Shown piece after piece: positions 47,668-59,471 of a DNA stretch of 64,000 nucleotides; the first letter of the stretch is position 1; each line of letters starts with the position of its first letter. The DNA is taken from positions 2,952,293-3,016,292 of the forward strand of contig BCIO01000001.1 in assembly GCA_001599975.1 (NCBI GenBank), in the 5' to 3' direction. Source of the DNA: Cystobasidiopsis lactophilus. Lineage: Eukaryota; Basidiomycota; Agaricostilbomycetes; Agaricostilbales; Chionosphaeraceae. Below the pieces are notes generated by a model. It had not been told where the DNA came from, ran no database searches, and was given only the letters and a program-made list of their open reading frames with translations. The translations under genes were made by a program, and so were the position numbers.

Positions 47668-49209
47668 TCAGATCCTATACGCCTCCTTCGCCGTCTTCGA
47701 GAAGATGTCCAGCAGCTGGTCGTTGTCGAGTCCCAAAGATCGGCTGGTGTCGAAGTAAATAGACAGGTTGTAAAGGTAGGCCTGCTGGTCGAGCAAGCTA
47801 TCGACCGCGTCGCTCTCGGGCATCAGCTGCCTATTAACACACAACGGCCACTAAGCATCCTGAAAGAAAGACAATGATGTATGAGTGAGTTAGCTCACCC
47901 TTTGACCATGGGGTGATCCGAGCCGTAAAGCAAACGGGAGGTCCCAAAACACTCTACCATGGCCGCCAGGACGGGCTTAAAACAAAAGGAACGATGAAGA
48001 TAATGAGAGAAGTTCCTCGACGGTGTCAGGGGACAAAAGATGGGATGTACTTGGACCTGGGAAATGACGGCTTTGCGACGAGGGCCAGGCGGCGCCGACG
48101 GGTTGGCAAGCCACTCTTCAAAGGCCGGCTTGACCAATTGCGGCTCCGTGTTGTGGAGGACCGCGCTCGTCTTGAGGTAGACCTTGGGGATCAGGCTGAT
48201 GTCGTGCATCTTGGAAAGCCACTCGTCGAACCTGGTCCGGTCGCTGGCGTGGGCCAGGCTGAAGCTAAAGTTGGTGAAGTGGTCTGCCCGACCCCAGCGA
48301 ATCCAGAGTCAAGAACAGGTCTCAAGCAGCCCAGAAGGGGGCAAAAAGGGACCCTCACCCAGAATGAAAACCGTCTCTTGCCCCTCGGCCTGGCCTTCGC
48401 GGGTGGCGTAAATGGCATCAATGACCGCCTGGAGTGCGGTCGGGTCGGCCGTCGTGTTGATGCAAAACTCAAAAGCCAGCCTCCTTGTACCCAGATCCTT
48501 GAGCGCAGCAACGAAAGCTGGCGTGGTCGACAAGGAAGCTGGCTCCCACAGCAGAACGTAGCGAATGCTCTTGATCACTTCGGGCCTGTAGCTTTCCAGC
48601 GATTCCACCTTGTCCAGATACTGCGCCAGAGCCTTGGCTCCTTCGTTCATGGGTGCCCAAGCTGTGATCGCTAAGAGAGGGACGCCCGGCTCCGGCTTGA
48701 GGCGAAAGACGCTGATTGCTTGCCATGAAGCACCAGTCTGCAAAGAGTAAGAATGAGGGAGCCACTCACTGGTCTAGCTCTTCTATGGCATGCTCCCAGA
48801 CTTGGTTGCTGTGCTCAACTTCGATCTGGAGGTACACAAACCCGAGAAACGGCGTGGCGGCTGGGACTGCTCGCACTATATCGGCGTCTGCTTCATGCAT
48901 TAAGTGTCTTGTGCCACAGCCCTTTTCAGCAGAGCTACTGACATCGTGCTTGCGGGTGGGGCTCATTCCGAATTGGGCGGTTCTTATCATTGTTCTGCAT
49001 CCACCACTGCACCTTGGGCAAGAGCTCGGCTGGGAAAACTGGGGTTCGCGAGCATCAGCATCTCTCTCGAAAGAGGGAAGCAAAGCCTGACGATGGATGT
49101 GACTATCAATGATGGAGACCACGGTATTGTTGGGCGGGGCGCTGGACTGGGCAAAGGCTTTGGCGTCTAGCCGCAACGCGGGCTTTCGTGCAGGTTGGGC
49201 GCTCGCCAT
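47668..49209 (-). CDS. Amidohydrolase-2 family metal-dependent hydrolase (COG3618-like)
   Basis: A TIM-barrel amidohydrolase of the kind that includes lactonases and decarboxylase-like hydrolases. The first exon ends SIIDSHIH (HxH metal site, about 49110), followed by exons with VPLLAITAWAPMNEGAKALA, SYRPEVIKSIRYVLLWEPAS, LKDLGTRRLAFEFCINTTAD, MHDISLIPKVYLKTSAVLHN and TSRLLYGSDHPMVKG with the late catalytic Asp. The last exon gives NLSIYFDTSRSLGLDNDQLL and DIFSKTAKEAYRI, typical of the family C-terminus. Start at 49209 (MASAQPARKPALRL) or at 49233. The substrate cannot be predicted. Confidence 0.83.
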
Positions 49210-50121
49210 GATGAGCTCCTCCTTTGTAGTCAAGCTCGTGCGAACTCGCTAAAAACGAAAGCATCAAACGCGGACTTCATGGCAAAAGGATGCAAATGCG
49301 ACTCACGGTGACGGACGAGACTGAGTTCGTAGGTCCTGTTCCTATGCCAGTTCGTGTGCGCAGATTTGTATGCACCGTCTGCTTCGCTTGCGCACGCGCT
49401 GGAGGTTTGAGGAGGAAGCCTACGGTCGAGTGGAGATGGAGAGGATGGGCTCGGAAACCTTCCCAATTGGCACCTCTGCAACCTATACCTCAGCACACAG
49501 ATTGAATAGAAGACAATTGTGCATGCCAAACGACGCATACCTTTGTCTAAACCTTGGAAACTAGAGGGAGAGCTCAGAGATTCAAGTTGAATCGCCAACT
49601 GCTGACCGGCCTGACCCAGCCTCGAATGCCAACGCTTTGCAACGAAACTTGACTAGGCTAAGCACCGAGCAATGAATCAAGTGGCTGCTGCCGCTTAGGC
49701 GATCGACAAGCTGCTCACCGGAAAAGGAGGATGGCTGCCGAGAGCAACCTGGGAGACGGCTCTCGAGCCTCTCGGCGTACGCCACTCGCGTTCCCACTTT
49801 ACGTGTACGGGCACAGCCGAAGGCGTAGGCCTTTCGACTTTGGGTGTTTGCCGGGATCTAAGCTTGAGGTCTTATTGGGCAGCGGAGTCGATGGAAAGGT
49901 GTAACGAACGCTCGCCCTTGGGCAATACTGCTCGCCATCGTGTCGTGCTACATCAAAAATGCAAGGTCTCGTGCACCTTCTGCGCATGCCGCGCTGTACA
50001 ACCCCCGTTGGTAGGCGAGAATTCCGCGCTGTCTTTCGGCCCTCAACCGGAAGTCATCTCTGGAGAACAGCATCAGAACACAACAGGCCAGCGGATTGAG
50101 AGACAGCAAAGAGATTCACGC
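49210..50121. other. Gene-free spacer of about 0.9 kb
   Basis: This lies between two minus-strand genes, so it should contain the promoter of the amidohydrolase and the 3' UTR of the prenyltransferase. Short open frames on both strands show no conserved motif or good exon structure. I see no RNA gene. Confidence 0.45.
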
Positions 50122-51101
50122 TCAAAAGAAGTGCGTAGTCATGTACTCGGCTTGCCACTTTAGAATGACGGGTATGACATCCGCCACGCCGATGTCTGGC
50201 CAAAAACACGGCAAGATATGGATGGTGGTGGTAGACGAAGCCTGCTCGACATCACAAGAGTGAGTGCAGGGCCGACAAGCGTGGGCCGAGGAAGTGCTCT
50301 GACCTGCCACAGCAAGAAATCTGACAGCCGGCTGACCCCCGAGGTTCGGATGAGCAAGTCAGGGGCCATCCAATCTGGGTTTTTCGATGTGTATAGTTTA
50401 GACTCGAGAGCGTCGGGGGTTACAGGGCTTGAGGCTGGCGAGGCGTCGTCCAGCAACGTTTGTCGGACTGCGTGCGCAATCTCTTCTTGGGCGGCGTAAG
50501 ATACGCAAACGTGCAGCACAGCTCTGCCAAGCGCAAAGAAAGATCCTATGAGATACGACAGGGGCTCAAGACGAGCGAGCCGCCTACTTGCGATTGTGGG
50601 CTGTGATGCGTTCAACCTCCGTACAGGCCTGCTGTACATCCAATGGCAACAAATCCAGCTTGCCGATGATCAAGACCCGGACACCATGCTCTTGAAGTAG
50701 CTCTCTGGTTTGAAAGACTCAGGACCGTGTTGCGAGCTGGGGGAAGTGGCCCACCCTTGCTGCGCCAGACCCAACAGCTCCTTCTTGGCCAGATCCATGA
50801 GGACTTGCACCTCTTCCTCTGGTCGCTTGAAATTGTCGATGGCAAATGCATAGACTGTGACCTGCTCGACGTGGAGGTGCATCAAGAACTCGAGCAGGCC
50901 TTTCAACGCGCGAAAGCCCTCCACATGGCCGCGGGTTGTTTTCAGGCCTTTGGGGCGGGCCCAGCGGCGGTTGCCATCCATAATGAAAGCGACGTGAGCC
51001 GGCAGAGGGCCACAGCGAAGCGCCGAAATCAAAAGGGACTTGAGCGGCGTGCGCATCCAGTCTGGCATCCAGCTGGCCACCGCCGTTGTCGTGCTGCTCA
51101 T
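50122..51101 (-). CDS. cis-Prenyltransferase (dehydrodolichyl diphosphate synthase, Rer2/Srt1-like)
   Basis: It makes the long polyprenyl diphosphate for dolichol at the ER. Seen are PAHVAFIMDGNRRWARPKGL (with the catalytic Asp of MDGNRRW), HVEGFRALKGLLEFLMHLHV, VTVYAFAIDNFKRPEEEV, ELLQEHGVRVLIIGKLDLLP, and PDLLIRTSGVSRLSDFLLWQ (the RTSGExRLSxFLLWQ motif with Val in place of Glu). The C-terminus is IPVILKWQAEYMTTHFF. At least three introns split the gene. It lacks the RXG motif expected of full bacterial-type or active single-subunit enzymes at its very end; in fungi the partner Nus1 supplies it. Start at 51101. Confidence 0.92.
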
Positions 51102-51284
51102 CTTGGCCCTCTAGCACAGAAGACAGAGAGGCACAAGCGGGTGGGCCAAGACCCAGGGGTATAACGCAGGAGCTGGCCGACGAAGCCAGCCCTTCGCTGT
51201 TGCTTGAACCGCATCGGTGACTTGGCTGGGCTGATGGTGCGGCTGCCTCCCAACGAGCTGACACGTAGCTGAGCAGACGCACAT

Positions 51285-52768
51285 ATGCAGAACGCTCTTT
51301 TCTTCAACGCCCACCATGGCTTCTTGGAGGGCTTGGTCCGGGTGCGCTTGCTGGCCTCCTCTCTCTGGCGGGCGCTCCTTGCTAATCCACTCGTCTCGGT
51401 CCTGGATCCAGGGCTACAAGGCCGGCCTGCTCTCTCAGAACGCCTATCAGAACCTGACCCAGTGCGAGACATTGGACGGCAAGTCGCCATCCATCATTTG
51501 GAGCCGCCTTCAAGGGACTGATCCGAGCGAGCTGAGCAGACATCAAGCTCCAGCTGTCCGCCACTGACTATGGCAACTTCCTCGCCGATGAGCCATCGCC
51601 CTTACAAACGTCCGTCATCTCGGCAAAGGCGACCAACAAGCTTGTCGATGAATTCAACCTGATCCGCTCCAACTCGGAGGGCGACTTGCGCCGCTTCCTC
51701 GAATACATTACGTGCGTTCCGCCCTATCCTCATTCACGTCTTGCGCTTGCTTATGAGCGTTGAGATGAACCAGGTATGCGTACATGATCGACAATGTAAG
51801 TTTGATCGTGTTATCGAGCATGGAATGGACATCTCACGCCCTGCTCTGTATAGGTCATCCTGCTCATCACCGGCACATTGCACGAGAGAGACACCCACGA
51901 GCTGCTCGAGCGCTGCCACCCCTTGGGCACTTTCGAGACCATGCCTGCGCTCTGCGTCGCCACCAACGTCGAAGAACTTTACAACACGGTGCTGGTGGAG
52001 ACGCCGTTGGGTGAGCCTCTAGTCCTTCGCCGTTTCTCTATAGCAAGAGTACTGATCCGAGCGCCATAGCACCGTACTTTCGGAACTGCCTCTCGGCCGC
52101 TGACCTCGACGAGCTCAACATCGAGATCATCCGAAACACGCTCTACAAATCTTACCTGGAAGACTTCCACTCCTTCTGCTCCACCCTGTCTCCTGAGACG
52201 TTCGAGGTCATGAACGATATCCTCGCCTTCGAGGCTGACCGCCGCACCATCAACATCACCGTCAACTCGCTCGGCACGCAGCTCACCAAAGAGCAGCGGG
52301 CGAGTCTGTTCCCGACCATTGGCCGGTTGTTCCCTGCTGGCAACAGTGCGCTGGCCAGGGCCGACGAGCTCGACCAGGTGAAGGCAGTGGTCGAACAAAT
52401 CCCGGAGTACCGCGACTTCTTCACCGCCACCCACCCGGGCTCCAACTCTCTGGAGGACGAGAACTCGCCCCACGCGGCCGCCGAGAGCTTGGAAGACCAC
52501 TTTTTCCGGGTGCGTCCTCGACAGTGGTCCTGGCGTTTTACTGAGAAGGCCCCCACAGACGGAGGTGCATCTCAACAAACTGGCCTTCCTTCAGCAATTT
52601 CAACTCGCCGTCTTCTACGCCTTCTTCAAATTAAAAGAGCAAGAGATCCGGAGCATCACTTGGATAGCAGGTGAGTTCATTGCCTTGCCTTGTCCGTGGT
52701 CGTCTGCTCATCGACTTTGGCTTCAAGAATGTGTGGCCCAGCAAAATCGTGAACGAATTAACGATTAG
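51285..52768 (+). CDS. VMA6: V-type ATPase subunit d (Vma6)
   Basis: Vma6 couples the central stalk to the proton-translocating ring of the vacuolar ATPase. Exons give [79 protein letters not shown], the tiny exon [60 protein letters not shown] and [18 protein letters not shown]. The tail reads [20 protein letters not shown] then RIND. Orthologues usually run a few residues further (INNYIxxx); here TAG follows IND. Alternatively that TA begins a GT intron at 52767, but the only in-frame continuation I see needs an intron near 150 nt. Confidence 0.93.
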
Positions 52769-53010
52769 TGAGTGCATTTCCAGAACACCCAGGACGTCCA
52801 AAGGGCTAATGCAGGGCGATAGTGTTGCCACTTTCTGACGGGCATGCTCATCATTGGGTCCTCTGGCGGCAATTGGGTCCACCCTGCCTCCTACACATTG
52901 TGCAATAACCATAGTTGGTATTTCTAGAGAGTTGGAATGCGTTGAAACGCGGTCTATCCATCGGCGCGAAGCAAACGACTTTTGGGCGCGAGCGACCGAC
53001 GAGTTTGTGG

Positions 53011-55052
53011 ATGCCCAATAAGGGCCACTACTCCTCGCAGTCAAGCGAATACCTCTCGTCCGTCTCCTTGCGTCGTAATTCCAGCAACTTGGCCAACCTG
53101 GCGGCCACCGACCCGAACGGCGCGTACCCGCCAGCAGCCCCAGGAGCAGGCGAAGATTCAAAAGGCCTCTTGAGCGGCCAGGACGGGGACGGTATTGACG
53201 CCGCTGAGATGGGACATGGCAACAGAGGTGGGCGCTATGCGCCGCCGCTGATGAAGCACCAGCGCGGCTCGGCGTCGTGGATGGACGTGGCGAAGCGGAA
53301 GAGTTCGATTTTGATCATGCTGGCTTTGGTGGGCGTGGTCTGGCTGGCGACAAGCAGCAAAGCACCTTGGAAGACATCATCAGGGCCAAGCGCAGACGAG
53401 CTGGAGAGCAACACGGGCTTCGAGGGCCTCGGAGCGCAAGACAATCTTCATCGGCCCAACCTGCCCCAAGGCGCCGCCAAGGAAGAGTGCATCCCAATCC
53501 CCGGCATGCCTGACCATCAATACGCGCTCATGATTGATGCGGGGTCGACCGGCTCTCGCATCCACATCTAGTAAGCCTCAAATTCGTCCAGCTGTGAACT
53601 GGCATGCTGACGGGTGTGTGCTTTCGCCACCCTTTTTGCCAGCGAGTTCGCGTTTTGCCAGAGTCCTGGATCTTCCCTCTCTTCCAAGCTCAACACTTCT
53701 CCCCTCCCCACTCTTAAAAACGAACTGTTCTTCCAGCTCCAGCCTGGGCTTTCGTCCTTCTCTGGGAGGCCCAAAGACGCGGCCGAGTCGCTCCGGCCTT
53801 TGATGGAAGAGGCCGTCAAAGCAGTGCCTAAATCCGAGCAACACTGCACGCCCGTGGCTGTCAAAGCCACCGCTGGCCTTCGCCTATTGGGCAAAAAGCA
53901 GAGCCAGGCCATTCTGGACGAGGTCAGGCGGTGGCTCGAGGCCGACTGGCCGTTCCAGATTGCCGGCGAAGATGGTGTGGTGATCATGGATGGCAAGGAC
54001 GAAGGTGTTTACGCCTGGATCACCATCAACTACCTCCTGGGCTTGATTGGTCCGGCTGCGAAAGCGGGCGATTCGGCGGCCGTCATGGACCTCGGAGGTG
54101 CTTCGACCCAAATCGTCTTTGAGCCCACATTCAAGTCGGACGACGTGACGCTTTCGCCAGGCGACCACGTCTACCAACTCTCTCTGCCGTCTGGTGATCA
54201 CACGCTTTACCAGCACTCCCACCTTGGCTACGGCCTAATGCAGGCTCGCCGGTCCGTGCACAACCTCATCGCCTTCACCTACGTCTGGCAGTCGGCGCCC
54301 AAAGGCGTCGCGCTTGAGTGGGAAGACCTGTCGACCGCCACCGAGATCCCGACGCCGTGCCTGGTCAAGGACGGCAAAAAGACCGTCACGCTCGACCCGC
54401 CGGGCAGAAAGGCGGTGGATGTGACCTTCGTGGGCACAGGTGCAGGCTTTGACGCTTGCCGGAGGGTCGTCGACGTGGTCATGGCGAAGGATGCGCTGTG
54501 CGAGGTGGAGCCTTGCGCGTTCGGCGGTGTCTACCAGCCCAAGCTCATGGAGACCTTTGGTAAAGGCCCGATTTATGCGTGAGTGCTTCTGATGATGTAT
54601 ATCCGCTTCGCGGTTCTGAAGCTCGAGGCGATGTAGGCTCTCGTATTTTTACGACCGCATTGTGCCTTTGGGCGTCGGCGGCGACTCGGACTCCTTTTCA
54701 GTTGCCGATCTCAGGCAGCTCACCCAAGACGTCTGCCTCGGTCCTTCGACCCCAGCCGGCTCGAAGAAGGGCTGGGACCGCTTCAAGAACAACAAAGAGG
54801 CCATGGCCGAGTTGGACGATCGTCCGGAATACTGCCTCGATCTCACCTTCATGTACAGCCTGCTGAGCTTAGGCTACGAGCTGGCTGAAGATCGCAAGTT
54901 GCGAACGGGGAAGAAGATTGACAACGTCGAGTTGGGCTGGACCCTGTGCGTAGCCTTCCCGAATTCGGCTTCAGGCGAAGTCTGACGCAGTGTGTTATTA
55001 CAGAGGCGCGGCGCTAGCTATGACTGGCGGATCGCTCAAATGCGAAGTGTGA
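53011..55052 (+). CDS. GDA1: Golgi guanosine diphosphatase (GDA1/CD39 apyrase family)
   Basis: It hydrolyses GDP to GMP in the Golgi lumen so that GDP-mannose can be exchanged inward. A type II membrane topology is clear: a cytosolic N-terminus of about 90 residues, one helix (SSILIMLALVGVVWLATSS, about 53305-53360), then the lumenal enzyme. The apyrase conserved regions are present in order: YALMIDAGSTGSRIHIY (ACR1), VAVKATAGLRLLG (ACR2), GKDEGVYAWITINYLLG (ACR3) and VMDLGGASTQIVFEP (ACR4). The last exon, after a 60-nt intron, gives GAALAMTGGSLKCEV following GW-TL. Start at 53011. Introns lie near 53574-53640, 54580-54640 and 54949-55008. Confidence 0.94.
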
Positions 55053-55117
55053 ATCCAGGATTCCAGCGGCACATTTGATACATACCCCTAGATTAGATGC
55101 ATTATTCCATGTCCCGA

Positions 55118-55796
55118 TCACTCGTTCCACCTATGAGCAGGTTTTATTCAAGTCAGGCGGGAAGGTGCCGCGAGAAAGCACTCACCTGTGCCCACACAGG
55201 GTGCATCTAGAAGCGACAGTCAAGCGTGTGCATACACGCAGCCAAAGACGCCACCTACTTGTAAAAGTTCGTCATAGGCTCGTCTGCAGACCTGCTCTCG
55301 TAAAGAACATTCAGCAAAGTCTGTGCTTTCGATTGGAGACGGTGCACTTGCCTCGTCTGCATTTGCATGAAGTAGGCTTTGTCGTTGCTGCATGGCGGCC
55401 TGGTATTGGGACATTCGACTGGCAAACCCTATAAGTCTGGTAGTGGCGATACGCAAAGACAAAAACGCTACCGGTCGCTGTCTCGACGTTTGACCACTCT
55501 TCCTCGCCGCCCATAATGTCGTCGACCGCCTTCCGAGCAAAACTTTCTTTCTCGAGGTACTGCCGTCGGGCGCTTCAGACGCACACTGGGGGCAACAAGT
55601 CAAAGTCGACGCACTGTTTTAGTGATGGGATACTGGTATGGGCAGCCCTTGCATGCGAAATAATTTCGGGGTGCACCACTCTCCGTCAGGATCTCGGCTG
55701 AGAGCATGTTGCCGCACACTGGGCAGCTGCTGGCAAGTTTCAGAGACTAAAAATGTTGACAACTTTCTCGAAACGCACAAAATCATAGTCGCTGCG
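55118..55796 (-). CDS. RPC11: RNA polymerase III subunit C11 (Rpc11/POLR3K), zinc-ribbon RNA cleavage subunit
   Basis: This TFIIS-like subunit gives Pol III its RNA cleavage and termination-reinitiation activity. The reading is MIFCPVCGNMLSAEIL, NYFACKGCPYQYPI, LEKESFARKAVDDIMGGEEE, WSNVETAT, AYFMQMQTRSADEPMTNFYK and CTLCGHRWNE. The N-terminal zinc ribbon (CPxC...CxxC) and the C-terminal TFIIS-like ribbon with acidic hairpin (RSADEP) and CTLCGHRW are both complete. The first coding exon is only 8 nt (55789-55796). The intron at 55292-55350 uses a GC donor (GCAAGT) and is needed to join QTR to SADEP. Length matches the usual ~110 residues. Confidence 0.93.
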
Positions 55797-56017
55797 AGTG
55801 GCGACAGACACTGTTGCGAGAAAACAAGCGTCAATTTGGTGCCGCCACCGCGGACGCTTCTTCCGCCTTCTGGGTGGTCTTTATGATGACAAAGTTATGG
55901 CATGGTGAGAATAGATAGCAAAGTAATAGTGGTTTTGAGACTACAGTAAAAAGCCATGCCTCGCCCGCTTGCCATGCCCGCGATTGAAGTGGCTGAAGTG
56001 GTCAGGCTCATGCAGTT

Positions 56018-56943
56018 TTAGCCTACAATAGCGTGCTTTTCTTTCAGAAGAGCCAAGCTTTGATGTCTGTTGGCAAGTCGTGAGCCCGTTTTCGCACAAC
56101 GTTGCAAAACACGGAGACTCACATGATCGAAGGCGCTTCCTGGTCAATGCTGACAGTGATTACACCAGGTTCTCCTTCTGGGCTGTTGATACACCAGTTA
56201 GTTTCGGCCAGTGAAAACACGAAATGGCGGAAGGAAAACCTTTCCAGTGTCGCCAATTGGCTTTGAAGCATGCTCTCCTTCATGAACTGCGCGCCATAGT
56301 AAAAGTCGGTAAGTGAGAAGTCTAAAAGCAGCAGACAGCTTACGTGACCCGCCCGCGCGTGCATTCGCTGATGCAAGAGCTCGGAGCTGCCGTGAACTAG
56401 TCTCGCAGCGGTCAGCAATGGGTCAGATTCCAAGCCGCGAGCCTCACGGTAGAGGAAGAAGACTTGTAGGGGTGTTTTTCTTAGGAAATCTCGGTAGGAG
56501 AGCTTGAGGCAAGAGCAGGCAATGACCACGACAGGGTTGCTGGTTGATCTTGCAAGAGTTTGCTCTGCATAGGTGCGTATGGTTTCGAGCCAGGGCCAGC
56601 GATCCTGCATTCGCGCTCTATAAGGTTGTGACTGTGGGCTGGAAGTCGCATCAACCGTACCTCGTCGGTCAATGGGATGCCTCTGGACATGAGGTCGAGG
56701 TTTTTGGCCGGATGTAGCTCGTCGCCATCCTTTTTCGCAGCAGTTGGAACAGACCGTCACACCCAACCGGAGGACTGGCCGCACCTTGAAGGGAACCGCC
56801 AGGCCCGCTGCGACGCCAGACGCAATCGTCGATTTTCTGAGGGAGGGATCGATCTTGAGGGCGGCAAGGCTGTTGCATCGTAGCAATTGAACCTACCCGC
56901 AACCCGAAACTCCACAGACGTATAATACAGTCGGCTGGGTCAT
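56018..56943 (-). CDS. Gluconokinase (GntK/IDNK family)
   Basis: It phosphorylates D-gluconate to 6-phosphogluconate, feeding the pentose phosphate pathway. Exon 1 is MTQPTVLYVCGVSGCG, joined over a 60-nt intron to KSTIASGVAAGLAVPFK, completing the P-loop GVSGCGKST. Later exons give LMSRGIPLTDE, DRWPWLETIRTYAEQTLA (the D-R-x-P-W-L motif), VVVIACSCLKLSYRDFLR, MHARAGHV, MLQSQLATLE and PEGEPGVITVSIDQEAPSII. All family motifs are present. The last exon ends LLKEKHAIVG. Confidence 0.92.
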
Positions 56944-57230
56944 TGTCCAGAGCCTTTAAGAATCAAGATCTGCCCCAAAGGGCTGCGCGCGAAATAAGAT
57001 GGCGCAGCCGGCCCGGTGACAAGCGAATTGGCGCTATTGAAACAGTTATAGGCACAGAAGTCGGCGTTAAATAAAGTTTACAAGGGCATAGGAGCGGGGA
57101 AACACGCAAATGGCGTCGTCGTTGGGAGCAAAATGCAGTTGAGTCGGAAGGTTGTTGCTCGGCACGGTGAAACAGAACGGTTGCAACTCGTACAGTCTAA
57201 ACAAGTACACGACAACCAATAGATACGCAT
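56944..57230. other. Spacer between gluconokinase and the arrestin-like gene
   Basis: About 290 bp upstream of gluconokinase on the minus strand. No coding or RNA feature is seen. Confidence 0.35.
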
Positions 57231-59439
57231 TCAGAAGACATAGCTGGGGGTCGAATTGATGGCCTCCTCGTACATGGGTGGCGGCACAACCCAGATGTCA
57301 GACGCCACGCCTTCGACGCCGAATCCGCTGCCAGCGCCGTCTTCGCCCTCTTGTGTGGCGCCGCGCGCTTCACCTTGCCAATCTGAATCCGCCGGTGATG
57401 CCGTTTCAGGTGCGCTTGAGAGCGCTGGCGATCCGAAGCAGGAGAGCGCCGGCTCTGCGACCGAGCCGACCGTGATGGGGACCAGCAGCTCACGAAGCTT
57501 GCCAGGGAAGTGTGGCTTCTTCGAGTCGGCACTGGTGGCAGTGCGCCCAGCGAATGGGGAGGCCGAAGAGTGCAGTTCGAACGAGCCCAGCGGCGCATTG
57601 AACGCCATGGGAGCGGTGGCGAACCCGATCTCGACGGCGATGTAGAAGCGGGAGGACACGTGAAGGTGTTTGTCCCAGCACTTGGAATTGGCCGTTTGCA
57701 TGGCCGCCACGACCGGCGGAGCGAACCACGAGGAGTCGCCATGCTCAAGGCTCGGCTTGCCACTGCCTGGCAGGAGGTCGAGATATGACGAGTAGCCGGC
57801 CTGCTGGTTGAGCGCGGCGGTGAGCGACATGGGCAGGTCGGCGAGAACGGATGCGGGCGTCGAAGGCGACGCCGAGCTGGGCAACGTGAGCACCCCCCAT
57901 TTCTGGCTGAGCTCTTGCTCCTCCTTCAACCACTTCTCCCACGCAAAGTCGTCCGGGATCACGCCATCCAAGCCGAGCCCCCATTCTGAGTCTTGCTGGA
58001 AGGAATATTGTGACTCGCGAACGTAGAGGCGCCGCAGAACGGTGAGGCGGACAAAGATCTGCTGCGAGCCTGTGGCTGGAATTAGGCTGACCGGCGGCCG
58101 GATGGCGAGCGTGACAGGAACGACCTCAGTCGGGGAGTAAGAGGCCGTTGGAAGCCGGGTCTGGACCTGCCATTCGGCTTTGGAGGGGTCGGCGTCTTTG
58201 CTGGTCGCATCCGTCGAAGATGACACCAGCTTTCCGATGCTGCTGAACAGACTGGCTGCAGATGGCATGAAACCAGTGGGAGGAGTGTGGGTAAGAACAG
58301 GCAGAGAGGGCGGCAAAGAGGGAAGCGTGGCGGGCAGAATCTGGAACGGAGTGTGAACCAGCTTCAAAATCTTGGGCTTCTGACCAAGGGTTTGCCGCCC
58401 TCGGGTTGAAAAGAGCGCCAAAGTCATCGTGTACCGCAGGCGAAAGTGTGCCGACTCGAAGGAAGGCGGCCTGAGCCATGGAGTTGTGAGTCATTTGTTT
58501 TAGTCTCCTGGCCAGCCAAAGAAGCATCACATACAACTGCTCAGATGCCGGGATCTTCATGCTCAAAGGGAGAACATAGGTACCCGCTGGCAACTTGGTG
58601 GCATCGCGCTTGGTTCTGGAGGAGCGATCCTTCCTGGCCACCACATCCGTCGCGTCCCGCTGCCAAATCTTGATCCCGCTGGTCAAGTCGGTGCAAAAGT
58701 CGGCGATCAGCCTTGTCGACTTGACTGTCGGTAGGTGCGAGCCTTTGCTGGTCCCCAATGTCTCGACCACGCCGGTGACGGACAAGCTCATCCCGCAGAG
58801 CTTCTCTTCGTCGTCCTCTTCGTCTGAGTCGCGCGTAATGGCTGCCAACCGCGCTGAAGCCGAAGACACAAGCGAAGGGTCAAGGGATAGGCCACGTTTG
58901 TGCGAGATGCGGAGCTTCGGGGAGAAGGCAATGCGCTGGCAAGGGAAGAAAGCCGGCGGTGACGACTCGGTGGATTCGCAGGGGGAAGATGAAGATGAAG
59001 ACGAGGAAGATGGTTCGGGAGTTGAAGAGCTGCCGAAGGTAAGGTTCAGCGCCAGCTGGTCGGGGGTGAGCCGCGGTTGGTGGCGCTCGCTGTCGAACTT
59101 TGGCGTCCGCTGCTTCCAATGCCGGATAGACTCCGGAGAGGAGGGCGGTGTGGTATTGGGAGTGCTCAGAGGCGAGCAATCGTCAAAGTCCCAGTCCCGA
59201 GGCGAACTGCTGCGGCTGGAGGACGACGCTGAAGATGACGATTCGGGCGTGTCGGGCGTGTCGGGAGCAGAGAGCAGCGACTTGACGGCTTGGTGTAGCG
59301 CGCCCTGTCCATTCTGCTTGAGGTGGGCGGAGGGCGGAGTAGCGGGAAGCGGTGAGTCCTGTGAGATCGCCACATAATCGATAGGCAATGAGAAACTTTG
59401 CCGCTTGACCCAAAGCAAAGGCGACGGGAACGTACCCAA
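57231..59439 (-). CDS. Arrestin-like protein (alpha-arrestin relative)
   Basis: Probably a trafficking or ubiquitin-ligase adaptor, judging by the fold. The N-terminal half is Ser/Pro-rich. An arrestin-N-like segment follows (about 58480-58870): CGMSLSVTGVVETLG, LPAGTYVLPLSMKIPASEQL. After one intron near 58430-58500 the arrestin-C part has SYSPTEVVPVTLAIRPPVSL, IFVRLTVLRRLYVRESQYSF, CWDKHLHVSSRFYIAVEIGF and a C-terminus PPMYEEAINSTPSYVF. PPMY may act as a PY motif for Rsp5-type HECT ligases. Start at 59439, or at about 59471 with a first exon MSRFGLW spliced to DSPLPATPPS. Confidence 0.75.
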
Positions 59440-59471
59440 AGCCCAAACCGGGACATGGCAGCGTGCGTGTG

